From the NCBI GenBank assembly GCA_050948865.1, contig JBMNEQ010000001.1:62001-126000 (forward strand): DNA of 64,000 nt. Direction: 5' to 3'. This document shows positions 50,461 through 59,543 of this stretch, in pieces. The notes beneath the pieces were generated by a model, which saw only the letters and a program-made list of their open reading frames with translations, searched no databases and was not told where the DNA came from. The translations under genes were made by a program, and so were the position numbers. The first letter of the stretch is position 1. Every line of letters starts with the position of its first letter. Source of the stretch: SKGN01 sp050948865. GTDB taxonomy: Bacteria; Bacillota_I; Bacilli_A; RF39; UBA660.

Positions 50461-52774
50461 AAACAATATCATAAACTTCTTTATATTCATTAACTAAAAT
50501 AAATTCTAATTCTTTTTTTATTTCTTCAGGAATATCGTCTAAATCTCTTTCATTTTCTTTAGGAATAATAATCTTTTTAATTCCACTTCTTTTAGCTCCA
50601 ATCGTCTTTTCTTTTAAACCACCAATTGGCAAAACTTGACCTCTTAAGGTGATTTCCCCGGTCATACAAATTTCATGAGAAACAGGTTGATTAATAAAAG
50701 CACTAATTAAAGCTGTAGTTAAAGTTATTCCAGCACTAGGGCCATCTTTAGGGATTGCTCCTTCTGGTAAATGGATATGAATGTCATTATTTATTAATTT
50801 TTGATAATCAATCTTAAATTCATTATAATGAGCTTTTATATAACTCAAAGCAATATTAGCACTTTCTTTAATAACATCCCCTAAAGAACCCGTTAAAATT
50901 AAATTGCCTTTTCCTTGATAAAAAGTTACTTCAATAGGTAAAATATCTCCTCCCAATTTGGTATAAGCTAAACCTTTAGCGACACCAATTTTGTCCACAA
51001 AATCATTTTCATTATAAAAAAATCTCTTTTTACCTAAATATTTTATTAAAGATTCTTTTTCAATTTCATATTTTCCATTTTTTTTCTTATTAGAAACTAT
51101 CTCGGCAACTATCTTCCGACAAATTGTAGCAATTGTTCTTTCTAATTCTCTAACCCCTGATTCTTTTGTATAATAATTAATCATTTTTAAAAGAACATCA
51201 TCACTAATTTTAAAGTTAATCTTTTTTAAACCATGTTCTTCTAAGATTTTAGGGATTAAATGTTTTTTAGCAATATCCATTTTTTCATATTCTGTATAAC
51301 CACTTAACTCAATTATTTCTAATCGATCTTTTAAAGGTTCAGGAATAGTATGTAAATAATTAGCTGTTAAAACAAACATTACTTTTGATAAATCATATTC
51401 TTCTTCAATATAATTATCATAAAAATTCTTATTTTGTTCTTGATCTAAAACCTCTAATAATGCACTAGCGGGATCTCCTTTATAATCTTTTGTCATTTTA
51501 TCTATTTCATCGATTAAAAAAACAGGATTAGAACTTTCACTTTTCTTAATACCAGTAATTATTCGTCCAGGGCTAGAACCAACATAAGCTCTTCTATGTC
51601 CTATTATCTCAGCCTCATCATTAACTCCCCCAACAGAAATTTTAACAAACTTCCTTCCAATACTATCAGCTATACTTTTAGCTAAAGAAGTTTTTCCAAC
51701 ACCAGGAGGACCAACTAAACAAATAATAGGAGTACGATTATTTTTAGTCATTTGATTAACAGCTAAAAATTCAATGATTCTTTCTTTTACATCTTCCAAA
51801 CCATAATGAGATTTATCCAAAACCTTTTTTGCTTTTTCTAAATCCTTTTTATCTTTAGTATATACTTTCCAAGGTAATTGTAAAAGCCAATCAATATAAA
51901 TTCTAACCATACTAGTTTCAGGAGAATTTGGAGATAATAATTCATACTTTTTCAATTCCCGATTTAATCTTTCTTTAACATTATTTGGAGCTTTAAGTTT
52001 TTCTATTTCTTCTTTAATTTTTTCAATATCATCTTCTTTTAGATTATATTCTCCTAATTCTTCCTTTATAACCCGCATCTTTTCCCTTAAAATATATTCC
52101 TTTTGTGATTTATCTAATTGACGCTTCACTTCAATATCAATTTTATTTTCTAATTCTACTATCTCTTGTTCCTTTTTAATATCTTCTAAAATCATTAAAG
52201 TTCTTGTATAAGGATTAACAACTCTTAAATAAGTTTGTTTACGAGCAAAAGAAATAGGCAAATAAGAAGCAATTAAATCACTTAATTTAGAAATGTTTTT
52301 AATATTATTTACTTGTGATAAAATACTGTTACTCATATAAGAAACATTAGAAATATAGGATTCTAATTCCTCTAAAACTTTTCTAATTAAAGCTTCCTCA
52401 TCTTTGGGAATTATTGCAAATTGAGTTGTTTCTCCAGTAGAAGCCTTAATTAAACCTTGAATATTTTCATCAAAAGCATAATTATAAACGTTTAAACGTT
52501 TTATTCCTTCTATAATAACTCTTGTTACTCCATTTTCTAATTCCATACGAAGGTTTACCTTACCCATTATTCCTATTTTAGGTAGTTTATTTAAGTCTAT
52601 TTCCTTTTCTAAAGGATTAAGAAGACTTACTAATAAAACATAATTATCATGATTACTTTCAGCTAAATTTATAATCTCTCGTTCTAATTCATTATTAACT
52701 TCTAACCTTATTTCAGAATGGGGAAGCAAAACAACTTGTCTAAGTAAAATAATCGGTAAAGTAGTTTTAGTCAT
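50441..52774 (-). CDS. lon: ATP-dependent protease Lon
   Basis: 777 residues, LonA type. N-terminal substrate-binding domain, a coiled coil around 190-260, AAA+ module with GPPGVGKTSLAKS and VFLIDEIDKM, and the C-terminal protease with the Ser of PKDGPSAGITL and Lys of KTIGAKRSGIKK as the Ser-Lys dyad. Degrades misfolded and regulatory proteins. Its gene is bracketed by an IS at each end but is complete. The promoter has full consensus and no CIRCE operator. Confidence 0.97.
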   Translation of the reverse strand: MTKTTLPIILLRQVVLLPHSEIRLEVNNELEREIINLAESNHDNYVLLVSLLNPLEKEIDLNKLPKIGIMGKVNLRMELENGVTRVIIEGIKRLNVYNYAFDENIQGLIKASTGETTQFAIIPKDEEALIRKVLEELESYISNVSYMSNSILSQVNNIKNISKLSDLIASYLPISFARKQTYLRVVNPYTRTLMILEDIKKEQEIVELENKIDIEVKRQLDKSQKEYILREKMRVIKEELGEYNLKEDDIEKIKEEIEKLKAPNNVKERLNRELKKYELLSPNSPETSMVRIYIDWLLQLPWKVYTKDKKDLEKAKKVLDKSHYGLEDVKERIIEFLAVNQMTKNNRTPIICLVGPPGVGKTSLAKSIADSIGRKFVKISVGGVNDEAEIIGHRRAYVGSSPGRIITGIKKSESSNPVFLIDEIDKMTKDYKGDPASALLEVLDQEQNKNFYDNYIEEEYDLSKVMFVLTANYLHTIPEPLKDRLEIIELSGYTEYEKMDIAKKHLIPKILEEHGLKKINFKISDDVLLKMINYYTKESGVRELERTIATICRKIVAEIVSNKKKNGKYEIEKESLIKYLGKKRFFYNENDFVDKIGVAKGLAYTKLGGDILPIEVTFYQGKGNLILTGSLGDVIKESANIALSYIKAHYNEFKIDYQKLINNDIHIHLPEGAIPKDGPSAGITLTTALISAFINQPVSHEICMTGEITLRGQVLPIGGLKEKTIGAKRSGIKKIIIPKENERDLDDIPEEIKKELEFILVNEYKEVYDIVYLNKCR

Positions 52775-52813
52775 TAGACACCTCCTCTAAAATTCTTCAT
52801 TTAAGTATCCTTT

Positions 52814-52841
52814 ATTATATCCAATTATCAATCTTTGTCAA
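52814..52841 (-). promoter_or_regulatory. Promoter of lon
   Basis: Minus strand: consensus -35 TTGACA (52841-52836), 16-bp spacer, consensus -10 TATAAT (52819-52814). The last base of the -35 is also the first base of the IS1202-type target duplication, so the insertion replaced everything upstream of the -35. Confidence 0.85.
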
Positions 52842-52868
52842 GAAAAAAAAGAAGAAACTCTAATCTAG
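52841..52868. repeat. Target-site duplication of the IS1202-type element, left copy
   Basis: 28 bp, identical to 54545-54572. It contains eight consecutive A residues and GAAGAAACTCTAATCTAG. The length fits the 24-29 bp duplications known for IS1202/ISNCY elements. Confidence 0.88.
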
Positions 52869-52954
52869 AGTGATTAACTTATGATAATGTCTTAAGTGTT
52901 ATCTTTTGATTATGTCTCAAAAGTAATTTATAATATATCACTGAGGTGATATGA

Positions 52955-54352
52955 ATGAGAAAGGAACAATTAAGAATGAATGAACAAAAGAAATATGAAA
53001 TTATTAAAAAGTTAGTAGAACAAGGAGGAAGCAAAAATCGGGTTGCATTACAACTATCTTTATCTAGAAGACAAATTGATCGTCTTTTAATTATTTATAA
53101 AAAAAGAGGTAAATCTGGTTTTATACATGGCAATCGAAATAAGAAACCCAGTATAGCACACGATAAATCTCTTTCTGATGATATTGTACTACTTTATACT
53201 ATTAAATATCAAGGTTTTAATTTTAATCATTTTAAAGAATATCTTGAAGAAGTTGAAAACATAAAGGTCTCTTATAATTTTATTTATAATACTTTAAATA
53301 AGGCAGGTATTTTATCGCCTAGGGCTCGTAAAAGAACTAGAAAGGAATATAGAAAACAACAATTGTTAAAAGAAAAATTACTGACTGGTAAAACTGAAGA
53401 AGAAGTAGAAGTTATTGTTAATAATGAGATAGCAATTGAGGATTCTCACCCAAGGCAAGAAAAACCAAAATACTTCGGAGAAATTATTGAACAAGACGGT
53501 TCAATACACCAATGGTTTGGGGATTTTAAAACATGTCTTCATCTAGCTGTAGATAAAGCAACAAACACAGTTGTCGGCGGTTATTTTGACTATCAGGAAA
53601 CTTTAAAGGGTTATTATCAAACCAAATATCAAATCCTAAAAGGTTATGGCATTCCTTATAGTTTTAAAACAGATAATAGAACTGTATTCAATTATAACAA
53701 ATTAAACCCTGATAAAAAAACATCTGAAAATGATATCCTTACCCAGTATGGTTATTCATGTAAACAACTAGGTATTGATTTAAAAACAAGTAGTGTTCCT
53801 GAAGCAAAACCAATTATTGAACGTACTAACGGTACATTTCAAGGAAGACTAATTAATGAGTTAAAATTAAACGGAATACACACACTTGAAAAAGCTAATG
53901 AATATTTAATAAATGTTTTTATTCCTAAATATAATAAACGCTTTGCTATGGATTATAAGAAGTTTCCAAGTGCATTTGAAAAATCATCTAGTGAAGAAAA
54001 AATAAATTATACTTTAGCAGTTTTATCAACAAGAATAATAGATAGAGGTAATTCCATTAAATATAAAAACAAGTATTATTTACCTTATTTTAATAATGAG
54101 TTAAAATGCTTCAGGCCTAAAACTAAAGCATTAGTTATTGAAGCATTTAATGGTGATTTAGTGGTGAGTATAGACGAAAAAATTTATGAGTTAAGAGAAC
54201 TGTCCAGAAATAAAAGGTTTTCAAAAGAACTTGATCTACCTCAGGAAGAAATAAAAAAGGAAAAATATGTGCCCCCTATGAGTCATCCTTGGAAAAGAGC
54301 TTCTTTTGAGAAACAAATGAAAAAATCTCATAAAGAAAAGGTTTATGCATAA
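52955..54352 (+). CDS. IS1202/ISNCY-family transposase
   Basis: 465 residues. An N-terminal HTH (SKNRVALQLSLSRRQIDRLLIIY) is followed by a DDE integrase-like core: EQDGSIHQWFGD with LHLAVDKATNTVVGGYFD, FKTDNRTVF, and KPIIERTNGTFQGRLINEL. The order and wording match the IS1202 group. A beta-rich C-terminus follows (IKYKNKYYLPYF...). Start GTG/ATG choices: ATG 52955 has GAGGTG upstream. The frame is intact. Confidence 0.9.
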   Translation: MRKEQLRMNEQKKYEIIKKLVEQGGSKNRVALQLSLSRRQIDRLLIIYKKRGKSGFIHGNRNKKPSIAHDKSLSDDIVLLYTIKYQGFNFNHFKEYLEEVENIKVSYNFIYNTLNKAGILSPRARKRTRKEYRKQQLLKEKLLTGKTEEEVEVIVNNEIAIEDSHPRQEKPKYFGEIIEQDGSIHQWFGDFKTCLHLAVDKATNTVVGGYFDYQETLKGYYQTKYQILKGYGIPYSFKTDNRTVFNYNKLNPDKKTSENDILTQYGYSCKQLGIDLKTSSVPEAKPIIERTNGTFQGRLINELKLNGIHTLEKANEYLINVFIPKYNKRFAMDYKKFPSAFEKSSSEEKINYTLAVLSTRIIDRGNSIKYKNKYYLPYFNNELKCFRPKTKALVIEAFNGDLVVSIDEKIYELRELSRNKRFSKELDLPQEEIKKEKYVPPMSHPWKRASFEKQMKKSHKEKVYA

Positions 54353-54358
54353 ACGAGT

Positions 54359-54495
54359 TTTATGCCGAGATAATCCATCAATTTAGGAGATAATATCCGT
54401 AATGTTTCAGGCAATCAAATTAAAAATTTGATTGCCATCTAACTAAAGGATATTATCTAGATTCCTGAATTGATGGAGGAATTGGAATAAATTTT
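54359..54495. repeat. Structured palindromic element B
   Basis: Begins 7 bp after the transposase stop. Outer boxes TTTATGCCGAGA (54359-54370) and GGAATTGGAATAAATTTT (54478-54495). Nested stems: 15 bp with one G-U (54374-54388 with 54463-54477), 10 bp (54389-54398 with 54448-54457) and 12 bp (54410-54421 with 54425-54436, AAA loop). The architecture is that of element A with different stem sequences. Confidence 0.75.
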
Positions 54496-54544
54496 CCAAA
54501 CTATTTTTTTTATCTAATGTGAGACATTTTCAAAAGTTATTGAC

Positions 54545-54572
54545 AGAAAAAAAAGAAGAAACTCTAATCTAG
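54545..54572. repeat. Target-site duplication of the IS1202-type element, right copy
   Basis: 28 bp, identical to 52841-52868. It forms the distal half of the tig terminator. Confidence 0.88.
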
Positions 54573-54589
54573 TTTAATCTTCTTTTTTA
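54547..54589. terminator. Terminator of tig
   Basis: Outer stem AAAGAAG (54552-54558) with CTTCTTT (54579-54585), a three-base bulge, inner stem AAACT (54559-54563) with AGTTT (54571-54575), and A/T tracts on both sides. The IS target duplication covers its left half; the second copy near lon has only that half and cannot form the hairpin. Confidence 0.75.
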
Positions 54590-54596
54590 CTTTTTA

Positions 54597-55844
54597 TTAA
54601 TTGTTTTCTTTAAGAAAATTTATAGTTTTTCGCATTTTAAAATCATACTTTATCATTTCCCGACCACCAAAAATATCGATCAATTCTTTTTCATCTGTTT
54701 GATATTTTTCTGTCATCTTTTTTATTTCTTCTTCTAATTCTTCTTCACTAACTTCAATTTTTTCTAAATTAGATATTTCTTCCATCATTAAACGATATTT
54801 AATCATCATTTCAGCTTCATTACGAAACTTTTCATGATTATCATCTTCATTAGTTTTTGTTAATTCATAATATTGTTCTAAAGATATTCCCTTCATTTTT
54901 AATTGTTCTTCAAAACGATTAGCCATTCTTTTAATTTCATCTTCAATCATTTCTTTTGGAATATCCACTTCTACTTCCTTAGAGATAGCTTCTAAAATAC
55001 TATCTAGATGTTTGTTTTCAATTTCTACTTCTTTTTTATTTTTTAAATCTTCTTGAACATATTTAATTAATTCTTCTTGATTAGTAACATTTTCTATATC
55101 TAAATCTTGAAAAAAGTCATCATTCAATTCAGGTATTTTTCTTGTTTTGACTTCTATAATCTTAGTTTCAAAGTATACGCCTTGCCCTTTTAAATTAGGA
55201 CTAGGATAATCATCAGGAAAAGTTACTTCTACCTTTTTTTCATCTCCCTTTTTTAAGCCGATTAATTGCTCTTCAAAACCAGGAATAAATGTTTTACTGC
55301 CAATTTCTAAAGGAAAGTTTTCACCTGTTCCCCCTTCAAAAACTTCTTCATCTTTATATCCTTTAAAATCTATTACTGCCGTATCCCCTTTTTCAATAGG
55401 ACCTTCTTTTATTATTATTTCAGCATATTTTTGTTTTAAATTTTTTATTTCCTCATCAACATCTTTTTTTGTAACTACAGCCTTTGGTTTTTCAATATTC
55501 ATATTAGTATACTTTTTTATTTTAACTTCAGGCATAGTTATAATTGTAAATAGTAGTTCTAATCCCGATTCATCAATTTTTTTAATATTAACATCAGGTT
55601 GAACAACTGGAACTAACTCATTTTCAACAATTGCCTTTGTATAAGCATTTGGTATGACAATATCAACAGCGTCCATATATAATGATTCTTTTCCAATTTT
55701 TTTCTCATAAACATCACGAGGGACCTTCCCTTTTCTAAAACCATCAACTTTTACTTCTTTAACTTTTTTTTCAAAAGATTTATCTAAAGCTTCCTCCCAC
55801 TCTTTTTGTTCAATTTTTATTGTTATCTCATGCTTGTTTTTCAT
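54597..55844 (-). CDS. tig: Trigger factor
   Basis: 415 residues. Ribosome-binding domain with KVDGFRKGKVPRDVYEKKIG (the GFRxGxxP L23-docking motif, ~35-55), a FKBP-type prolyl isomerase domain (~150-240: GDTAVIDFKGYKDEEVFEGGTGENFPLEIGS), and a long helical chaperone C-terminus. In Bacilli tig often precedes clpX and lon; here lon follows directly apart from the IS. Confidence 0.96.
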   Translation of the reverse strand: MKNKHEITIKIEQKEWEEALDKSFEKKVKEVKVDGFRKGKVPRDVYEKKIGKESLYMDAVDIVIPNAYTKAIVENELVPVVQPDVNIKKIDESGLELLFTIITMPEVKIKKYTNMNIEKPKAVVTKKDVDEEIKNLKQKYAEIIIKEGPIEKGDTAVIDFKGYKDEEVFEGGTGENFPLEIGSKTFIPGFEEQLIGLKKGDEKKVEVTFPDDYPSPNLKGQGVYFETKIIEVKTRKIPELNDDFFQDLDIENVTNQEELIKYVQEDLKNKKEVEIENKHLDSILEAISKEVEVDIPKEMIEDEIKRMANRFEEQLKMKGISLEQYYELTKTNEDDNHEKFRNEAEMMIKYRLMMEEISNLEKIEVSEEELEEEIKKMTEKYQTDEKELIDIFGGREMIKYDFKMRKTINFLKENN

Positions 55845-55864
55845 TTCTCCTCCTTGACTTCTTC

Positions 55865-55893
55865 ATTATATCTTTAATCCCTTAAAAAAACAA
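55865..55893 (-). promoter_or_regulatory. Promoter of tig
   Basis: Minus strand: -35 TTGTTT (55893-55888), 17-bp spacer, -10 TATAAT (55870-55865), 20 bp before the ATG. Confidence 0.65.
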
Positions 55894-55904
55894 CCTAAAC
55901 TCCT

Positions 55905-56384
55905 TTATTTAATGTCTATTATTTTTACCTTATAAGATCCATTTGGACTTTCCACAATCACAATATCTCCTTTTTTTCTTTTTAAAATAGATTTCGCTAT
56001 TGGAGATTCATTAGATATTTTGTTTTTAGAAGGATCAGCTTCTTTACTACCAACAATTTTATATTCTTCAACGTCATTTACATCATTATCATATTGAAGA
56101 ATAACAGTTGCCCCTAAACCTACCTCATTAGTATTTCCATTTTTTATAATAACAACATTTTCAACAATTTTTTCTAATTCTTGAATTTTAGATTCTAAAA
56201 AGGCCTGCTCTTCGCGGGCCGAATGATAGTCTGTATTTTCTGCCAAATCCCCTAATTCCCTAGCTTCTTTAATAGCATCAATTATTTCAGGTCTTTTTTC
56301 TAACTTTAACACTTTTAACTCTTCTTTGATAGCTTCTAGACCTTCTTCAGTCATATAAACTTTTTTGTTCTTTCTTCCTGTCAT
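55905..56384 (-). CDS. greA: Transcription elongation factor GreA
   Basis: 159 residues from MTGRKNKKVYMTEEGLEAIKEEL (56384; GAGAGGTG upstream). An antiparallel coiled coil with the acidic tip residues (LGDLAENTDYHSAREEQAF, containing D and E) and a C-terminal FKBP-like domain (SPIAKSILKRKKGDIVIV). Rescues backtracked RNA polymerase. Ends the trmR-trhP1-trhP2 operon, as in Bacillus where udk also intervenes. Confidence 0.95.
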   Translation of the reverse strand: MTGRKNKKVYMTEEGLEAIKEELKVLKLEKRPEIIDAIKEARELGDLAENTDYHSAREEQAFLESKIQELEKIVENVVIIKNGNTNEVGLGATVILQYDNDVNDVEEYKIVGSKEADPSKNKISNESPIAKSILKRKKGDIVIVESPNGSYKVKIIDIK

Positions 56385-56441
56385 TTTATCACCTCTCAAA
56401 TTGATTTCTAAAAGAATACTATATATTAAACATCTTGTCAA

Positions 56442-57653
56442 CTACATTTTTATTCTCATTAAATCATCAGGAAAAACCTCTTCTTTCAAAGGAATGCGAA
56501 CTATTTGGCAAGGATGTCTGGCAGCCTCTAAGTCTTGGCCATCATCATCCTTTATCCTTTTTATAAAGAAACTTATTATTTTTTGATGGGGGCCAAATAT
56601 TTCCACTTCATCCTCTAATTGAAAAAAATTACGTTGTTCAATACTAACTTCTTTTAAAACCTTATCATAACCAAGAACTATTCCTAAAAAGTCTTGATTT
56701 GATACTTCTTCATTTAAAGAAAAATACTGTGAACCAATATCAGCCTTTTTTTCAAAATATTGTTCAATAGTTTCCCTATTAGCACATCGTTTTAATATTT
56801 TTTCATATGCCTTATTATATTCAAACTGCTCTTTATTATTATAATATTCATCTATTACTTGACGATAAATATTTATTATCGTTGCAATATAATAAATAGA
56901 ACGCATTCGTCCTTCTATTTTAAAGGAAGTAACACCCATCTCCATTAAATCAGGAATATATTTTAAGAAAATTAAATCTTTAGAAGATAACCTAAATTTT
57001 TTTTGGAAGTTTAAATCCTTATTATTTTGATCAATTAATTGAAAAGACCAACGACAAATTTGACTACAACCTCCACGGTTAGAATCACGATTAGTTATAT
57101 AATTAGATAATAAACATTTACCACTATAATTTATACACATCGCTCCATGAATAAAAACCTCTAAATCCATTTTTGTTTTATCAATTATTTCCTTAATATC
57201 TTCTTTGGATGCTTCCCTAGCTAAAATTATTCTTTTTATACCAGCTTTTTTCCAAAATAAAACCGCTTCATAATTTAAAGTAGATTGCTGAGTACTAAGA
57301 AACAAATCAACCCTTGGTGTATATTTTTTAGCTATATCTAAAACTAAAGGATCAGATATTATAAAAGCATCAACACGACATTTATCTAAAGCTATTAAAT
57401 ATTCTTTCAATCCTTTTAAATCTTTATTATGAAAAATAATATTAACAGTTACATAAACTTTAACTTGATTTTGATGTGCATAAAGGCAGGCTGCTTTGAT
57501 TTCTTCAATAGCAAAATTATCATTATTAGCCCGTAATCCATAATTTTTACCACCAATATAAACAGCATCAGCACCATATTTTATCGCCCATTTTAATTTT
57601 TCTAAATTACCAGCGGGCGCTAATAACTCTGGTTTTTTCCTTGTTTCAAACAT
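56442..57653 (-). CDS. trhP2: Peptidase U32-like tRNA hydroxylation protein TrhP2
   Basis: 403 residues, U32 family. ELLAPAGNLEKLKWAIKYGADAVYIGG at the start, EVFIHGAMCINYSGKCLLSNYITNRDSNRGGCSQICRWSF with the clustered cysteines, and FKIEGRMRSIYYIATIINIYRQVID. By position next to trhP1 and trmR it matches Bacillus YrrO, which takes part in prephenate-dependent hydroxylation of wobble uridine in tRNA. Overlaps the downstream gene start region by 8 bp. Confidence 0.88.
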   Translation of the reverse strand: MFETRKKPELLAPAGNLEKLKWAIKYGADAVYIGGKNYGLRANNDNFAIEEIKAACLYAHQNQVKVYVTVNIIFHNKDLKGLKEYLIALDKCRVDAFIISDPLVLDIAKKYTPRVDLFLSTQQSTLNYEAVLFWKKAGIKRIILAREASKEDIKEIIDKTKMDLEVFIHGAMCINYSGKCLLSNYITNRDSNRGGCSQICRWSFQLIDQNNKDLNFQKKFRLSSKDLIFLKYIPDLMEMGVTSFKIEGRMRSIYYIATIINIYRQVIDEYYNNKEQFEYNKAYEKILKRCANRETIEQYFEKKADIGSQYFSLNEEVSNQDFLGIVLGYDKVLKEVSIEQRNFFQLEDEVEIFGPHQKIISFFIKRIKDDDGQDLEAARHPCQIVRIPLKEEVFPDDLMRIKM

Positions 57654-58548
57654 TATCCTTCACCCTATAAATTGTTTCTTTATATAAAAAACCTTTACTA
57701 GTATTATAATTATTCTCAATGTCCACCTTTATAGATCTTTCTTTTATTTCCTTTTTAGTTAAATTATTAAACAAAACCTCCCTAAATAAATTAATTGTTT
57801 TTAAAAACACTTCAATAGGAATATCAAAACCGTTTAAAACAACATATTCAATACATGCTTTTCTTATGAGAGGTATTTCCTCTAAAGCATTAAAAATAAA
57901 AGAACTATAAATATAACTACTTCCCTCTTCTTCATAACAAAAATAAGATTGTTTAGTAATTTCATCATACAATTGATAAACATCATTTTCTTTTTCCTGA
58001 TTAAAATAAGAAAAATAATTTGATAATAAGGATCTACTTGATTGAGAGACAAGAAAGTAACCATAAACAGTAACCATAATATTAAGGGTAGTCTTCTTTT
58101 TTATTTCTAATTTATCTTTTAAAGTAATTTCGTTTCCTAACAAGGCGTATTTAACTCCCTGTTGCCCCCAATAGTTACAAGTCTGATAATTAGTTACAAA
58201 AGAACTATTCATCCAACCTAAAGGTGTTTTTAAATTTAAATTCTGACTAATATTAACAACACTAACATCATCATATAAAATAAGATCAATATTTAAGCCC
58301 TCTAAAATTAAGAGATATTCCTTTAATTTAGGAATATCCTTATTATAAATTATTTTATTAATAGCAATATTAATCATTTTATTTTGTTTTTTTAAAAAAG
58401 AAATAACTTCTTTTAATTCTTCTATTTGATACTTAGCCCCAATAAAAACACTAAACCCTTTAATTCCTAAAATAAATCCCACTCCATCTAATTTACTTAA
58501 CTTATAAAGATCAGCTTTATTATTAGGAATAATTAACATTTTAGTCAT
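57646..58548 (-). CDS. trhP1: Peptidase U32-like tRNA hydroxylation protein TrhP1
   Basis: 300 residues, divergent U32 protein (Bacillus YrrN position). TIM-barrel-like strands are visible (GVGFILGIKGFSVFIGA, NIAINKIIYNKDIPKLKEYLLILEGLNIDLILYDD), plus SRSLLSNYFSYF in place of the cysteine-rich site of its partner. Probably forms a complex with TrhP2. One base separates it from trmR. Confidence 0.82.
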   Translation of the reverse strand: MTKMLIIPNNKADLYKLSKLDGVGFILGIKGFSVFIGAKYQIEELKEVISFLKKQNKMINIAINKIIYNKDIPKLKEYLLILEGLNIDLILYDDVSVVNISQNLNLKTPLGWMNSSFVTNYQTCNYWGQQGVKYALLGNEITLKDKLEIKKKTTLNIMVTVYGYFLVSQSSRSLLSNYFSYFNQEKENDVYQLYDEITKQSYFCYEEEGSSYIYSSFIFNALEEIPLIRKACIEYVVLNGFDIPIEVFLKTINLFREVLFNNLTKKEIKERSIKVDIENNYNTSKGFLYKETIYRVKDNV

Positions 58549-59142
58549 CTAATCACTCCTTTTAGAAACTGAAATTCCATCCCCTACTTCATAAAAAGAA
58601 GATTCAAATTCTTTATTATTTTTTAAAAATAACATATATTCTTTAATTTTTTCTACTAATTTTCTTGTCTGTTTTTGCTCAATTGATTCTTTTTGGTAAA
58701 CTAAACCATGAAAATAAATATTATCAGTAACAATAGAACCTTTTCTTTTTAAATTGTCTTGATATTTCATAAAAAAATCAACATATTTACTTTTAGCAGC
58801 ATCAATAAAAATTAAATCATATTTTTCTTCTAATACCAAATCTAAAGCATCCCCTAAAACAAGATTTATTCTTTTTTCTAACTGAAAATCTTTAATATTT
58901 TTTAAAGCTTCTAAATACCTTGTTTCATTTTTTTCAATAGTAGTAACCATTATCTTTTCATCAACTAAAGCCATATTAATAGCAGAATATCCTATCGCTG
59001 AACCTATTTCTAGTATCGATTTTATTTTATTCTTTTTAATATAATCTAATAAAAACTTTAATCCTTCTTTATTAATAATTGGAATATTATTATCATCAGC
59101 ATATCTTTCCATTTCCCTTAATCTTTTAGTAATAACAATCAT
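58549..59142 (-). CDS. trmR: tRNA 5-hydroxyuridine methyltransferase TrmR
   Basis: About 197 residues, class I SAM O-methyltransferase: ILEIGSAIGYSAINMAL (SAM binding), TTIEKNETRYLEAL, and YDLIFIDAAKSKYVDFF with the metal-binding Asp; DNIYFHGLV follows. In Bacillus YrrM (TrmR) methylates ho5U34 made by TrhP to mo5U34, matching the neighbours here. Start uncertain: AAGGAG is very close to ATG 59142; an ATG further up (59187) is also in frame. Confidence 0.88.
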   Translation of the reverse strand: MIVITKRLREMERYADDNNIPIINKEGLKFLLDYIKKNKIKSILEIGSAIGYSAINMALVDEKIMVTTIEKNETRYLEALKNIKDFQLEKRINLVLGDALDLVLEEKYDLIFIDAAKSKYVDFFMKYQDNLKRKGSIVTDNIYFHGLVYQKESIEQKQTRKLVEKIKEYMLFLKNNKEFESSFYEVGDGISVSKRSD

Positions 59143-59260
59143 GCTCCTTCTATTTTTTGTTCTTAACAAAATAACACTAATTTCCATAACTAACAATTTA
59201 AATAATTATGAAAATTAGCGACTATTTTAATTAAAGTTTTTTTAAATAAAATTATTATTA

Positions 59261-59542
59261 TTATTCTTGATTATCTTCCTTTTCTTGTAATGATTCTAGT
59301 ATGTTTTCAATTATCTTCCATTCCTTTTCAGTTTCTATTGGTTCTAAATTACTTATTTCTTCTTCAGGATTAAAAATTGAAGCAAAAACCTTGGTATTAC
59401 CTTCCTCATCTAAAGTATTATCTGTATATATCATATAGTTTTTACCTGTTTCATCTGATTCAAAAGTAAATAAAACCTCACATTCTACTTCTTTTCCTTC
59501 CTCATCAACAACTGTAAATAAATTTTCCTTTTCTTTTTCCAT
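59261..59542 (-). CDS. yrzB: DUF1292 family protein YrzB
   Basis: 93 residues, acidic: LFTVVDEEGKEVECEVLFTFESDETGKNYMIYTD is the DUF1292 signature. Role unknown; it accompanies ruvX and ireB across Bacilli as here. Stop-to-start distance to ruvX is one base. Confidence 0.9.
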   Translation of the reverse strand: MEKEKENLFTVVDEEGKEVECEVLFTFESDETGKNYMIYTDNTLDEEGNTKVFASIFNPEEEISNLEPIETEKEWKIIENILESLQEKEDNQE

Positions 59543-59543
59543 T

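Larger units (their letters stand above)
52869..54544 (+). mobile_element. IS1202/ISNCY-family insertion sequence
   Basis: 1676 bp between identical 28-bp repeats, with one intact transposase. Terminal inverted repeats: TAACTTATGATAATGTCT on the left and the complement of the right end, TAACTTTTGAAAATGTCT, differ at only two of 18. It carries palindromic element B behind the transposase. The clean duplication and open frame suggest a recent, possibly active insertion. Confidence 0.85.

Noticed and set aside
52869..52900. dif-like Xer site at the IS1202-type left end
   Set aside because: The sequence is better explained as the terminal inverted repeat, which recurs at the right end.
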